Below the pieces are notes generated by a model, which was given only the letters and a program-made list of their open reading frames with translations, was not told the DNA's origin and ran no database searches. Positions 1 to 10,243 of a stretch of DNA of 64,000 bases are shown here, piece after piece. Position 1 is the stretch's first letter; every line of letters starts with the position of its first letter. A program made the position numbers and the translations under genes. The DNA is from Tsukamurella spumae (GTDB taxonomy: Bacteria > Actinomycetota > Actinomycetes > Mycobacteriales > Mycobacteriaceae), in contig NZ_JAAXOQ010000006.1 of assembly GCF_012396015.1 (NCBI RefSeq), positions 115,254-179,253 of the forward strand. Direction: 5' to 3'.

Positions 1-42
1 CTCGCCGGGCCGGGCCGCGGCACCGTCGGACGGGCGGCCGGC

Positions 43-1008
43 TCAGGGCAGGAGACGGGGACCGGGCAGGTCCGCGAGGAAGTCCGCCAGCTGCGGCCCG
101 ACGATGCCGGGCGCCTCCTCGTGGGCGTAGTGCCCCGCGTTCTCGACGGCGCGCACCCGGTAGTCGTCGGCCCAGTCGTGGCTCGAGTACACGGGCTGCG
201 GCAGGACGTACGGGTCGACCTCGCCGCGGAAGGCGAGCACCGGGATGTGCAGCCGCTGATTCATGCTGCCGAGGAAGCGGCTGCCGTCGGGCCGGAACTG
301 GCTGCGCCACGCCCAGCGCGCGTATTCGAGGGCGCTGTGCGCGGTGCCCGGGATCTGGATGGCGCTGCGGTACTGCGTGAGCGCCTCCGCGTAGTCGGCG
401 CTGCGCCGCCAGGTCGAGCCGCTGCGGGCGGCGTAGAGAGCGCCGATCTCGGCACCGTCGTCCCTGGTCAATCGGTCCTCGGCGACACGAGGGAGCTGCG
501 CGAAGGTGATCGGGCCGAGCATCGCCGAACGCTGGTCCTTGTTGCGCAGTGCCGAGCGCTTGAGCGCGATCGGGTGCGGCGAGGAGATCACGGCGATCGC
601 GGAGACCACCCGCGGGTGCAGGGTGGCCGTGGCCCAGCAGCCCAGGCCGCCCTCGCCGTGCCCGACCACCGCGGCGGACGTGTGCCCGAGCGCGCGGATG
701 AGGCCGCTGATGTCCCCGGCCAGGGTCCAGCCGTCGTACCCGCGGGGCGGCTTGTCGCTGTCGCCGTAGCCGCGCAAGTCGACGGCGACGGCCCGGTGGC
801 CGGCGTCGTGCAGCTGGGGGAGCAGGTGCCGCCAGCTCCACCAGAAGCCGCCGAAGCCGTGCAGGAACACCACGAGCGGCCGGTCGGCGGCGGCCGGACC
901 GGTGTCCGGCCGGTACTCGACGGCGTGCAGCCGGATCCCGTTGGCGCGGACGTCGAGATGCTCCCACGGGCCGGCGAACCGGACGCTCGACGGGTCGGGA
1001 CTGGTCAC
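43..1008 (-). CDS. ephE: EphE-like alpha/beta hydrolase
   Basis: The 321-residue product has the alpha/beta hydrolase fold: an oxyanion-hole HGFGG near residue 50, a nucleophile elbow near 118, an acid loop RGEVDPY near 260 and a histidine in NAGHYAHEE near 292. It matches mycobacterial EphE (Rv3670), called a putative epoxide hydrolase, and sits next to the Rv3669 homologue as in M. tuberculosis. The GTG start at 1008 was chosen because AGGAGA lies just upstream; the longer open frame has no such site. The elbow reads G-H-G-E-G-G, so the usual nucleophile position is glycine. Hydrolase activity is therefore doubtful and the substrate is unknown. Confidence 0.8.
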   Translation of the reverse strand: MTSPDPSSVRFAGPWEHLDVRANGIRLHAVEYRPDTGPAAADRPLVVFLHGFGGFWWSWRHLLPQLHDAGHRAVAVDLRGYGDSDKPPRGYDGWTLAGDISGLIRALGHTSAAVVGHGEGGLGCWATATLHPRVVSAIAVISSPHPIALKRSALRNKDQRSAMLGPITFAQLPRVAEDRLTRDDGAEIGALYAARSGSTWRRSADYAEALTQYRSAIQIPGTAHSALEYARWAWRSQFRPDGSRFLGSMNQRLHIPVLAFRGEVDPYVLPQPVYSSHDWADDYRVRAVENAGHYAHEEAPGIVGPQLADFLADLPGPRLLP

Positions 1009-1034
1009 CTTCTCCTCGCCTCGGGCTCGTCGGG

Positions 1035-1541
1035 TCAGCGCCCGGCGTCGCCCGACGGTGCGCCGCTCTTCAGGGCCGCCATCGGGTCGACATCGCCCTT
1101 GAGGAGCGACTGCGACTCCTTGAGCGAGGCGATCGTCTTCTGCGGGCCGCGGATCTTGCGCACCTTGAGGAAGCCGAAGAGCGCCGCGAGACCGGCCACG
1201 ATCAGCATCAGGACGAACACGATGAGCGAGGCCGCCCACATCGGCAGCCACACGTTGAGCAGCCAGGCGAGGAAGAAGAAGAAGAAGAACGACGAGTACA
1301 GCGCGACGACGCCGGCGACGGCGAAGAACGCCGAGCCGGTCGCGGCCTTCTTCACGTCCCGCATGGTCTCGGCCTTGGCCAGCTCGACCTCGGCGCGGAC
1401 CAGCGAGGAGACCTGGGCCGATGCGTCGCGCACGAGACTGCCGATCGTCGGATCGCCGGAGGCGGTCACGCTGGGATCGGTGAGCGGGATCGCCGAGAGT
1501 GTGCGCGGGGTCCCGCTCGTGGGTGTGCTGTCCAAGCTCAC
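1035..1541 (-). CDS. Two-helix membrane protein, holin-X-like (Rv3669 homologue)
   Basis: This 168-residue protein has a polar N-terminus, an amphipathic stretch around residues 35-65, two transmembrane helices at about 70-98 and 102-126, and a basic cytoplasmic tail. That layout is typical of the actinobacterial holin-X-like (phage holin family) proteins. It lies between nhaA and ephE on one strand with short gaps of 37 and 26 bases, so co-transcription is likely. The first helix contains a run of six phenylalanines coded by an AAG-rich repeat on the plus strand. The GTG start at 1541 follows AGGAGG. Its function is unknown and a lytic role is not implied. Confidence 0.75.
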   Translation of the reverse strand: MSLDSTPTSGTPRTLSAIPLTDPSVTASGDPTIGSLVRDASAQVSSLVRAEVELAKAETMRDVKKAATGSAFFAVAGVVALYSSFFFFFFLAWLLNVWLPMWAASLIVFVLMLIVAGLAALFGFLKVRKIRGPQKTIASLKESQSLLKGDVDPMAALKSGAPSGDAGR

Positions 1542-1578
1542 TGTGGTCCTCCTCTAGTTGTAGTCATCGTGCCAGAGG

Positions 1579-2793
1579 TTACGAATGCGCGTGCAGCCTC
1601 CCACGCCTGAGCAGCAGCAGGGACCCGATGACAGACGCCGCCACGGAGGTCAGCAGGACCGCCGCCTTCGCCAGATCGGCCTCGTCGGCGGGCAGCGCGA
1701 GCTCCGCGACCAGCAGGCTCACGGTGAAGCCGATCGCGCCGAGCACGCTGAGCGCCAGGATGTCCCGGCCGGCCAGGCCCTCGGGGCGCTCGGCGAGCCG
1801 GAGCCGCACGGCCAGCGCGGCGGCGCCCGAGATGCCGATGATCTTGCCGACGAACAGGCCGATCATGATGCCGAGCGCCAGCTCGTCGGTGAACAGGTCG
1901 CGGAAGACCCCGCCGTTCACGGCGACGCCCGAGGCGAAGAACGCGAAGATCGGCACGCAGATCAGCGCCGAGACCGGCTGGATCCGGTGCTCGAGCCGTT
2001 CGGCCGGAGACGAGAGCTCGCCGGGGTCCGGCCGCACCCGGGTGAGCAGGCCGAGCGCGACGCCCGCGATGGTGGCGTGCACCCCCGACTGCAGCACGGC
2101 CACCCAGACGACGATCGCGATCGGGACGTAGAGCAGGGGCGTGGAGATCCGACGGTGCTGGGCGAACCAGTACAGCGCGCAGCCGCCGGCGGCGACGGCG
2201 AGCCAGCCCGCGCGGAGCTCTCCCGCGAACAGCACCGCGATGACGACGATCGCGATCAGGTCGTCCACCACGGCGAGGCCGAGCAGGAACACCCGCGCGC
2301 CCGAGGGCAGCCGGGACCCGATGAGCGAGAGGATGCCGAGCGCGAACGCGATGTCGGTGGCTATGGGGATGGCCCACGCGGTGCCGATGTGCGGGTCGTC
2401 GTGGGCGACCGTGAAGGCGATGACCGCGGGGACGACGACGCCGCCGACCGCGCACAGCACGGGCAGTGCCGCGCCGCGCAGAGTGGACAGTTCCCCGACC
2501 ACCAACTCGCGCTTGAGCTCCAACCCGGCCACGAAGAAGAAGATCGCGAGCAGGCCGTCCTTGGCCCAGTCGGCGAGCGAGAGCCGCAGGTGCAGGCTCT
2601 GGCCGAAGAGGCTCCAGTCGTCGCTGCCGAGGTGGATCTCGCTCAGGTGCGCGTAGCCCCCGGACCACGGCGAGTTGGCCCAGACGAGGGCGATCGCGGC
2701 GGCGACGAGAAGCGCTGTGCCGCCGACGGTCTCGGTACGGAGGAAGCGGATCAGCGCGCGTGAGGCCGTGAACCGTGGCGGTGCGTCGGTCAT
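1579..2793 (-). CDS. nhaA: Na+/H+ antiporter NhaA
   Basis: A 404-residue, largely hydrophobic protein with about eleven or twelve transmembrane segments. The Asp-Asp pair in the segment GLAVVDDLIAIVV corresponds to the Na+/H+-binding aspartates of E. coli NhaA (Asp163/Asp164). The N-terminal ETVGGTALLVAAAIAL and the FFFVAGLELKRELVVGEL stretch are also family hallmarks. It should exchange internal Na+ for protons at the plasma membrane and support pH and sodium homeostasis. The ATG at 2793 gives the usual family N-terminus; a start seven codons upstream is open but less likely. It is divergent from the MFS gene. Confidence 0.93.
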   Translation of the reverse strand: MTDAPPRFTASRALIRFLRTETVGGTALLVAAAIALVWANSPWSGGYAHLSEIHLGSDDWSLFGQSLHLRLSLADWAKDGLLAIFFFVAGLELKRELVVGELSTLRGAALPVLCAVGGVVVPAVIAFTVAHDDPHIGTAWAIPIATDIAFALGILSLIGSRLPSGARVFLLGLAVVDDLIAIVVIAVLFAGELRAGWLAVAAGGCALYWFAQHRRISTPLLYVPIAIVVWVAVLQSGVHATIAGVALGLLTRVRPDPGELSSPAERLEHRIQPVSALICVPIFAFFASGVAVNGGVFRDLFTDELALGIMIGLFVGKIIGISGAAALAVRLRLAERPEGLAGRDILALSVLGAIGFTVSLLVAELALPADEADLAKAAVLLTSVAASVIGSLLLLRRGRLHAHS

Positions 2794-2873
2794 CCGTCGA
2801 ACGTACCGCAGCACAGCCCGGTGATCCGGGTCACGCGCGTTCGTGCGCGTCGCGAACGGTAATCTCTGCGCTC

Positions 2874-4220
2874 ATGACCGTGACCGAAACCGACCGGCCC
2901 GTGAACCGCCGTCGGATCGTCGTCGCCTCGATGGTGGGCACCACCATCGAGTTCTTCGACTTCTACATCTACGCGACCGCAGCAGTGCTGGTCTTCCCCA
3001 CCCTGTTCTTCCCGAAGGGCAACGACACGGCGGCGCTGCTCAGCTCGTTCGCGACCTTCGGGCTGGCCTTCGCCGCGCGGCCCCTCGGTTCGATCCTGTT
3101 CGGCCATTTCGGCGACCGGATCGGCCGCAAGGCGACGCTCGTGGGTTCGCTGCTCACGATGGGCATCGCGACCTTCCTCATCGGCCTGCTGCCGACCTAC
3201 GCCGTGGCCGGGTACTGGGCTCCCGGACTGCTCGCACTCATGCGCTTCGCGCAGGGCCTCGGCCTCGGCGGCGAGTGGTCGGGTGCGGCGCTGCTCGCGA
3301 CGGAGACCGCCGAGAAGGGCAAGCGCGCGTGGGCCGCGATGTGGCCGCAGCTGGGCGCGCCCTTCGGCTTCTTCCTCGCCAACGGCGTCTTCCTCATCCT
3401 CATGGAGGCGCTGGACTTCGACTCCAAGAACCCCACCACCAGCCACGCCTTCATGACCTGGGGATGGCGCGTGCCCTTCCTGCTGTCCGCGGTCATGGTG
3501 ATGGTGGGTCTGTACGTGCGCCTGCGGATCTCGGAGACGCCCGTCTTCGCGAAGGCCGTCGAGGAGGGCAAGAAGGTCAAGGCGCCCATCGGCGAGGTGT
3601 TCCGCACCGCGTGGCGTCCGCTCATCATCGGCACCTTCGTCATGGTCGCCACGTACACGCTGTTCTATCTGGTGACCACGTGGATCGCCTCGTACGGCGT
3701 GGGCAAGGTCGTGGACAAGTCCGGTATCAAGCTGACCTTCTCGTTCACCGACTTCCTGAAGATGCAGCTGATCGCGGTGCTCTTCTTCGCCGCCTTCGTG
3801 GCGGTCTCCGGGTGGCTCGCGGATCGGTTCGGGCGCCGCCTCGTCCTGATCATCGTGACCGTCGCGATCATCGTCTACGGTCTGCTGTTCAAGTGGATCC
3901 TCGACCCCGCGACGACCACGCAGGGCTCGATGCTGGCGGTGCTCATCGTGGGGTTGACGCTCATGGGCCTGACCTTCGGCCCCATGAGCGCCGTGCTGCC
4001 AGAGCTGTTCTCGACCAACGTCCGGTACACAGGCAGTGGCGTCTCGTACAACCTCGCATCCATCCTCGGCGCGGCGATCGCCCCCTTCATCGCGACCTGG
4101 CTGGTGCACAGCTACGGCGTGACCTGGGTGGGCGTCTACCTCGCGATCGCGGGCGCGACGACGCTGATCGCGCTCGTCGTCATGCGTGAGACGCGCGACG
4201 TGGAGCTCGATAAGGTCTGA
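2874..4220 (+). CDS. MFS transporter, metabolite:H+ symporter type
   Basis: A 448-residue major facilitator protein of the metabolite:H+ symporter (ProP/ShiA/KgtP-like) group. The N-terminal TIEFFDFYIYATAA motif is characteristic of that group. The GDRIGRKATLVGS loop lies between helices 2 and 3, and a second copy, LADRFGRRLVL, lies between helices 8 and 9. Twelve hydrophobic segments are visible. The substrate cannot be read from sequence; compatible solutes, shikimate or small carboxylates are the usual ones. The ATG at 2874 lies eight bases after a TAATCT hexamer and has no Shine-Dalgarno sequence, so the mRNA may be near-leaderless. It is followed three bases later by the reductase gene and is probably co-transcribed with it. 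Confidence 0.85.
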   Translation: MTVTETDRPVNRRRIVVASMVGTTIEFFDFYIYATAAVLVFPTLFFPKGNDTAALLSSFATFGLAFAARPLGSILFGHFGDRIGRKATLVGSLLTMGIATFLIGLLPTYAVAGYWAPGLLALMRFAQGLGLGGEWSGAALLATETAEKGKRAWAAMWPQLGAPFGFFLANGVFLILMEALDFDSKNPTTSHAFMTWGWRVPFLLSAVMVMVGLYVRLRISETPVFAKAVEEGKKVKAPIGEVFRTAWRPLIIGTFVMVATYTLFYLVTTWIASYGVGKVVDKSGIKLTFSFTDFLKMQLIAVLFFAAFVAVSGWLADRFGRRLVLIIVTVAIIVYGLLFKWILDPATTTQGSMLAVLIVGLTLMGLTFGPMSAVLPELFSTNVRYTGSGVSYNLASILGAAIAPFIATWLVHSYGVTWVGVYLAIAGATTLIALVVMRETRDVELDKV

Positions 4221-4223
4221 TCC

Positions 4224-5126
4224 ATGCGGATCCTGATCGTCGGCGCGGGTGCGACCGGTGGCGCGTTCGGCACGCGCCTGATCGAGGCCGGGCGGGACGT
4301 GACCTTCCTCGTCCGGCCCGCCCGCGCAGCCCTGGTGCGGCGCGAGGGACTCCGGTTCACGGACCCGTCCGGCACGCGCACGCTTCGCGTCGGCGTGCGC
4401 ACGGCGGACGAGATCGCCGCTGCGCCGGAGGTCTTCGATCTCGTGGTGATCACGGTCAAGGCCCCCGCGCTCGAGGCGGCGATCGCCGATGTCGCGCCCG
4501 CCGTGGGGGAGGGCACCGTCGTCCTGCCCATCCTCAACGGCATGGCCCACCTGGACCGGCTCGAGCAGGCGTTCGGGAGTCGCGTCCTGGGTGGGCTCGC
4601 CATGATCGTCGCCACCCTCGACGACGGTGCCGTGGTCCAGATGAACGACTGGTCCGCGATCACCATCGGCGACGGTGCGCCCGCGGTCGCCCGGGCCCTC
4701 GACGTGCCGGGGATCCGGCTCACCGTCGAGGGTGACATCGTCGGCGCGATGTGGGCCAAGTGGGCGTTCATCGCCGCCAGCGGCATCGACTGCTGCCTGT
4801 TCCGCAGCGCGGCGGGCCCGGTGATCCGCGCCGGCGGAGAGCCGCAGGTGCGGGCGCTCATCGCGGAGACCGAGGCGGTGGCCGCGGCGGCCGGCCACCC
4901 GGTTCCCGCGGCCTCCCACGAGCGGACCGTCGCGACGCTCGTGGACGCCGATTCGACGATGACCTCCTCGCTCTACCGGGATCTCGTGGCGGGCTTGCCC
5001 CACGAGGGAGAGCAGATCCTCGGCGACCTCGCGGCGCGCGGGCGAGCGCTGGGGGTGGCGACGCCCCTGCTCGACCTCACCCTGGTCCAGGTGCGGGCGG
5101 ACGCCCTGCAGCGGGCAGGATCCTGA
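4224..5126 (+). CDS. Ketopantoate reductase family protein
   Basis: A 300-residue NADPH-dependent reductase of the ApbA/PanE family. The Rossmann motif GAGATGG lies at residues 7-13. The PILNG segment holds the substrate-binding Asn, WAKWAF the catalytic Lys, and LPHEGEQILGDLA the late Glu. The segment after the catalytic Lys (ASGIDCCLFRSA) departs from the typical PanE pattern, so it may reduce another 2-oxo acid rather than ketopantoate. It starts three bases after the MFS stop and is probably in one operon with it. Its 3' end overlaps the convergent mug gene by 50 bases. Confidence 0.8.
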   Translation: MRILIVGAGATGGAFGTRLIEAGRDVTFLVRPARAALVRREGLRFTDPSGTRTLRVGVRTADEIAAAPEVFDLVVITVKAPALEAAIADVAPAVGEGTVVLPILNGMAHLDRLEQAFGSRVLGGLAMIVATLDDGAVVQMNDWSAITIGDGAPAVARALDVPGIRLTVEGDIVGAMWAKWAFIAASGIDCCLFRSAAGPVIRAGGEPQVRALIAETEAVAAAAGHPVPAASHERTVATLVDADSTMTSSLYRDLVAGLPHEGEQILGDLAARGRALGVATPLLDLTLVQVRADALQRAGS

Positions 5127-5682
5127 CGCCGGCGGCCTCCGCGGCCGCGCGATAGGCCGCCGCCAGCGTGTCCACGGTCTCGTGGGCGTTGAGCCCGCTG
5201 GGATTGGGCAGGACCCATACCTGTGTCTCGCCGATGGTCCGGTCCTGCGGGCCGGGCGCGGCCTTGGGCTCGTGGAAGGCCGTGCGGTACGCGGTGATCC
5301 CGAGGACGGCGAGGATCGTCGGGGCCACCTCGTGGACGCGCTCGACGAGCGCCTCGCCGCCGGCCCGGAGCTCGTCGGCGGAGAGCTCGCTCGCCTTCGC
5401 CGTCGCCCGCGGCGCCACGTTGGTGATCCCGATCCCGGCCTCCACCAGTGCGTTCCGGTCCGCGAAGGTCATGCCGTCGGACGCGTCGATGAGGTGATCG
5501 ACGATCCCCGCGGTGTACAGCGCCGGGTAGAAGCGGTTACCGGGCCGGGCGAAATGCGCCCCGGTGGCGGCCGTCCAGAGGCCGGGGTTGATCCCCGAGA
5601 ACAGCAGCCTGCAGCCGGGACCGATCAGGTCGGGCACCGTCGTATCCGAGTAGGCGAGGAGTTGCTCGCGCGTGAAGCCCAT
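5077..5682 (-). CDS. mug: Mismatch-specific uracil/thymine DNA glycosylase (Mug/TDG family)
   Basis: A 201-residue protein of the Mug family, which excises uracil or thymine from G:U and G:T mismatches in base excision repair. The family motif GINPGLWTAATG is at residues about 31-42, followed by HFARPGNRFYPAL. The C-terminal VLPNPSGLNAH corresponds to the second active-site loop that wedges into DNA. The length matches the actinobacterial family. The C-terminal codons lie inside the end of the opposite-strand reductase gene, giving a 50-base tail-to-tail overlap. Confidence 0.9.
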   Translation of the reverse strand: MGFTREQLLAYSDTTVPDLIGPGCRLLFSGINPGLWTAATGAHFARPGNRFYPALYTAGIVDHLIDASDGMTFADRNALVEAGIGITNVAPRATAKASELSADELRAGGEALVERVHEVAPTILAVLGITAYRTAFHEPKAAPGPQDRTIGETQVWVLPNPSGLNAHETVDTLAAAYRAAAEAAGVRILPAAGRPPAPGPG

Positions 5683-5725
5683 GGATTACTGCCTACAGGG
5701 TCGCGCCGGCGTGGTCCACTGGGGC

Positions 5726-6250
5726 ATGACCGTCGACGACCTCCTCGCCCGCACCGAGATCCACGACGTGGTGCTGCGCTACTGCCGGGGCATCGACCGG
5801 CTCGACCTCGATGCGGTCCGCGCCTGTTATCACCCCGGCGCCGTCGACCACCACACCGGTTTCGACGGCCCCGTCGAGGAGTACGTGCCCTGGGTGCGTG
5901 GACAACTGGAGTCGCTCGGCGGCACGCACCACCAGGTGGGCAACCACCTGTGCGAGGTGTCCGGGGACGTGGCGGTGGTCGAGACCTACTGCACCGCGAC
6001 GCACTGGTCCGCGCCCGGCGCCGAGCTGCAGGCCTACCTGACCCTCGGCCTGCGCTACGTGGACCGGTTCGAGCGCCGGGCCGGATGGTGGGCGATCGCG
6101 GAGCGCTGGGCCGTCACCGATTGGACGCGGTGGGAGAAGGACCTGACGGGACCGCTCGGCGTGCCGGAGGCGGGGCCGCCGCCCGCGCGCGGCGGGGGCG
6201 ACCCGGTCGACGTGCTGCGGGCTCAGGTGCTCGGGCGCGAGCGCTCGTAG
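5726..6250 (+). CDS. NTF2/SnoaL-like domain protein
   Basis: A 174-residue protein of the NTF2/SnoaL-like cone fold. The N-terminal helix and first strand, with CRGIDRLDLDAVRACYHPGA, have the SnoaL_4 pattern; such proteins bind small hydrophobic ligands and sometimes act as dehydratases or isomerases. The ATG at 5726 was preferred to an in-frame ATG at 5672 because the latter overlaps the divergent mug start and adds non-conserved residues. There is no operon partner on its strand, and the substrate is unknown. Confidence 0.7.
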   Translation: MTVDDLLARTEIHDVVLRYCRGIDRLDLDAVRACYHPGAVDHHTGFDGPVEEYVPWVRGQLESLGGTHHQVGNHLCEVSGDVAVVETYCTATHWSAPGAELQAYLTLGLRYVDRFERRAGWWAIAERWAVTDWTRWEKDLTGPLGVPEAGPPPARGGGDPVDVLRAQVLGRERS

Positions 6251-6378
6251 ATCCGCCGGACGACGTCCTCGATGTTGGGTTCCTCGACGGTGGGGTCGCG
6301 GACCGTACGGGAGAACGAGGGGCCGGACGGAACGGATAAGGGCGGCAGGCCCGGACACCGCGGTCGCGTGGTGCGACG
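6223..6378 (-). other. Short gene-poor stretch with a possible gene remnant
   Basis: Between the SnoaL-like gene and acs the minus strand holds about 50 open codons ending at 6223, with a protein-like tail (FSRTVRDPTVEEPNIEDVV, then RRIYERS). No ATG, GTG or TTG lies in that frame, and it overlaps the end of the SnoaL-like gene. It could be the degraded 3' end of a lost gene or chance coding in GC-rich DNA. I see no clear terminator here. Confidence 0.2.
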
Positions 6379-6428
6379 TCACAGTGGCCTGACGTTACCG
6401 CCCTCCCGTGTCTCGGGCCAGCCCCCGG

Positions 6429-8375
<1,947 letters not shown>

Positions 8376-8382
8376 AAGTCGA

Positions 8383-8388
8383 ATCCTA
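8383..8388 (-). promoter_or_regulatory. -10 element of acs, probable leaderless promoter
   Basis: The minus strand reads TAGGAT, then seven bases, then the acs ATG. This matches the actinobacterial -10 pattern TANNNT with transcription starting at or next to the start codon. No ribosome-binding site precedes the ATG. Confidence 0.55.
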
Positions 8389-8605
8389 GGTACGGCGTGG
8401 GTGGCGGGCGGTGGGAAAGCTGAAATTCGACCGTATCGACCAGGGGTTGCACGAGGGTTGCAGGTCCCCGAGGCCGGGCGCCCGCATCGCCCGGCGGCCG
8501 CAATCCAGAGCATTCCGGTAGGAGTGCTCACGTTTGCCGGGACAGGCGGCGTGGACACCTTTAAGGTTCTGTTCACCAGATAGCCGAACTCAGGCGGAGG
8601 AAGTT

Positions 8606-10237
8606 GTGGGAATACGAAGTAGGCGGTGGCCGGCGGCGCGGGCGATCCTCGCTACCGCGGTCGCGGCGACCCTGGCGGTGTCGGGGTGCAGCATGGAGGG
8701 CGCGAGGTCCGTCAACACGACGGGGCCGAACGCGATCATCCGCGCGTACGCGGGCGAGCCCCAGAACGGGCTCGTGCCCACTGACACCAACGAACAGATG
8801 GGCGGGCGCATGATCCGCTCCCTGTTCACCGGTCTGTATCAGTACGACGCGGACGGCAAGCTGCAGCTGGCGAATGCGCAGTCGGTGGACACCACCGACA
8901 ACAAGCATTTCGTCGTCAAGCTCAAGCCCGGTTGGAAGTTCACCGACGGTACGCCCGTGAAGGCCTCCAACTATGTGCGGGCGTGGAACTTCGGTGCTGC
9001 GGTCGGGAACCTGCAGAAGCAGCAGGACTTCTTCGCCGCGATCGACGGTTTCGAAGACGTCTCGCACAAGGGCACGTCGACCACCGAGATGCGCGGCTTG
9101 AAGGTCGTCGACGACAACACCTTCACGATCGACCTCACGGAGCCGAACATCGACTTCAAGCTGAGTCTCGGCCACACCCCCTTCGTTCCGCTGCCCGACG
9201 TCTTCTTCACCGAGGGCAAGGACAAGTTCGGCCAGAACCCGATCGGCAACGGCCAGTACAAACTGAAGCAGTGGCGACACAACGTGCAGGTCGACATGGT
9301 GCGCAACGACGACTACCAGGGTACGAAGCCGAAGAACGGCGGCTTGACCTTCATCCTCTACGCCACGCTCGATGCGGCGTACGCCGACCTCGGGTCGGGC
9401 AACCTCGACGTGATGGAGATCCTGCCGCCCAGCGCGCTGCGCTCGTACAAGAAGTCGCTGGGCTCGCGCGCGATGGTCAAGCCGACCGCGCAGACCCAGG
9501 CCTTCTCGATCCCGGAGTACCTGGACCACTTCAAGTACGACGAGGAGGGACGGCTGCGTCGTGAGGCCATCTCGATGTCGGTCGACCGGGACCTCATCGT
9601 GGACAAGATCTTCTTCGGTACCCGTATTCCCTCGGTGGACTTCACGGCCCGCACGATCCCCGGTTGGGATCCGAACATCCCGGGCAACGACACGCTCAAG
9701 CACAACCCGGACAAGGCCAAGCAGCTGTGGGCACAAGCCAACGCGATCCGCCCCTGGGATGGGATCTTCAGCATCGCGTACAACACCGATGGCGGCCACC
9801 AGACCTGGGTGGACGCGGTGTGCGGCCAGATCACGAACACGCTCGGCATCCAGGCGCAGGGCAAGCCCTACGCCACCTTCAAGCAGATCCGCACCGAAGT
9901 AACCGCGCGCTCGCTGAAATCTGCGGCTCGGACCGGCTGGCAGGCGGACTACCCTTCGCTCCTCAACTTCCTGGGGCCGCAGTACATCAGCACCGGCAGC
10001 TCGAACGACGCGGTCTACAGCAATCCAGAGTTCGACGCGAAGGTCCGCGCCGCGGAGCAGGCTCCCGACCAGACGGCGTCGAACCGGCTGGCGAACGAGG
10101 CGCAGGTGATCCTCCTACGCGATCTGCCGGTGGTGCCGTTGTGGGACTACCTGGCGGTGGGCGGCCGCGCGGACGGTGTCAACGCGGAGCTCACCTGGAG
10201 CGGTGACCCCGACTATCCGAACATCACCAAGGAGTGA
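8606..10237 (+). CDS. dppA: Dipeptide ABC transporter substrate-binding lipoprotein
   Basis: A 543-residue family-5 solute-binding protein (SBP_bac_5). The N-terminus has twin arginines, a hydrophobic segment and the lipobox VSGC at about residues 24-27, so it should be lipid-anchored outside the membrane. The body shows LKPGWKFTDGTPVKASN, a hallmark of peptide-binding SBPs. It should capture di- or oligopeptides for the permease encoded next. The GTG start at 8606 is preceded by GGCGGAGG; the longer frame has no ribosome-binding site. It leads the operon dppA-B-C-ATPase, syntenic with Rv3666c-Rv3663c. Confidence 0.9.
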   Translation: MGIRSRRWPAARAILATAVAATLAVSGCSMEGARSVNTTGPNAIIRAYAGEPQNGLVPTDTNEQMGGRMIRSLFTGLYQYDADGKLQLANAQSVDTTDNKHFVVKLKPGWKFTDGTPVKASNYVRAWNFGAAVGNLQKQQDFFAAIDGFEDVSHKGTSTTEMRGLKVVDDNTFTIDLTEPNIDFKLSLGHTPFVPLPDVFFTEGKDKFGQNPIGNGQYKLKQWRHNVQVDMVRNDDYQGTKPKNGGLTFILYATLDAAYADLGSGNLDVMEILPPSALRSYKKSLGSRAMVKPTAQTQAFSIPEYLDHFKYDEEGRLRREAISMSVDRDLIVDKIFFGTRIPSVDFTARTIPGWDPNIPGNDTLKHNPDKAKQLWAQANAIRPWDGIFSIAYNTDGGHQTWVDAVCGQITNTLGIQAQGKPYATFKQIRTEVTARSLKSAARTGWQADYPSLLNFLGPQYISTGSSNDAVYSNPEFDAKVRAAEQAPDQTASNRLANEAQVILLRDLPVVPLWDYLAVGGRADGVNAELTWSGDPDYPNITKE

Positions 10238-10243
10238 CGACCG

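Noticed and set aside
2790..5003. A 737-codon open frame antisense to the MFS and reductase genes
   Set aside because: It spans two well-supported genes and has a shadow-like composition rich in His, Arg, Asp and Glu.
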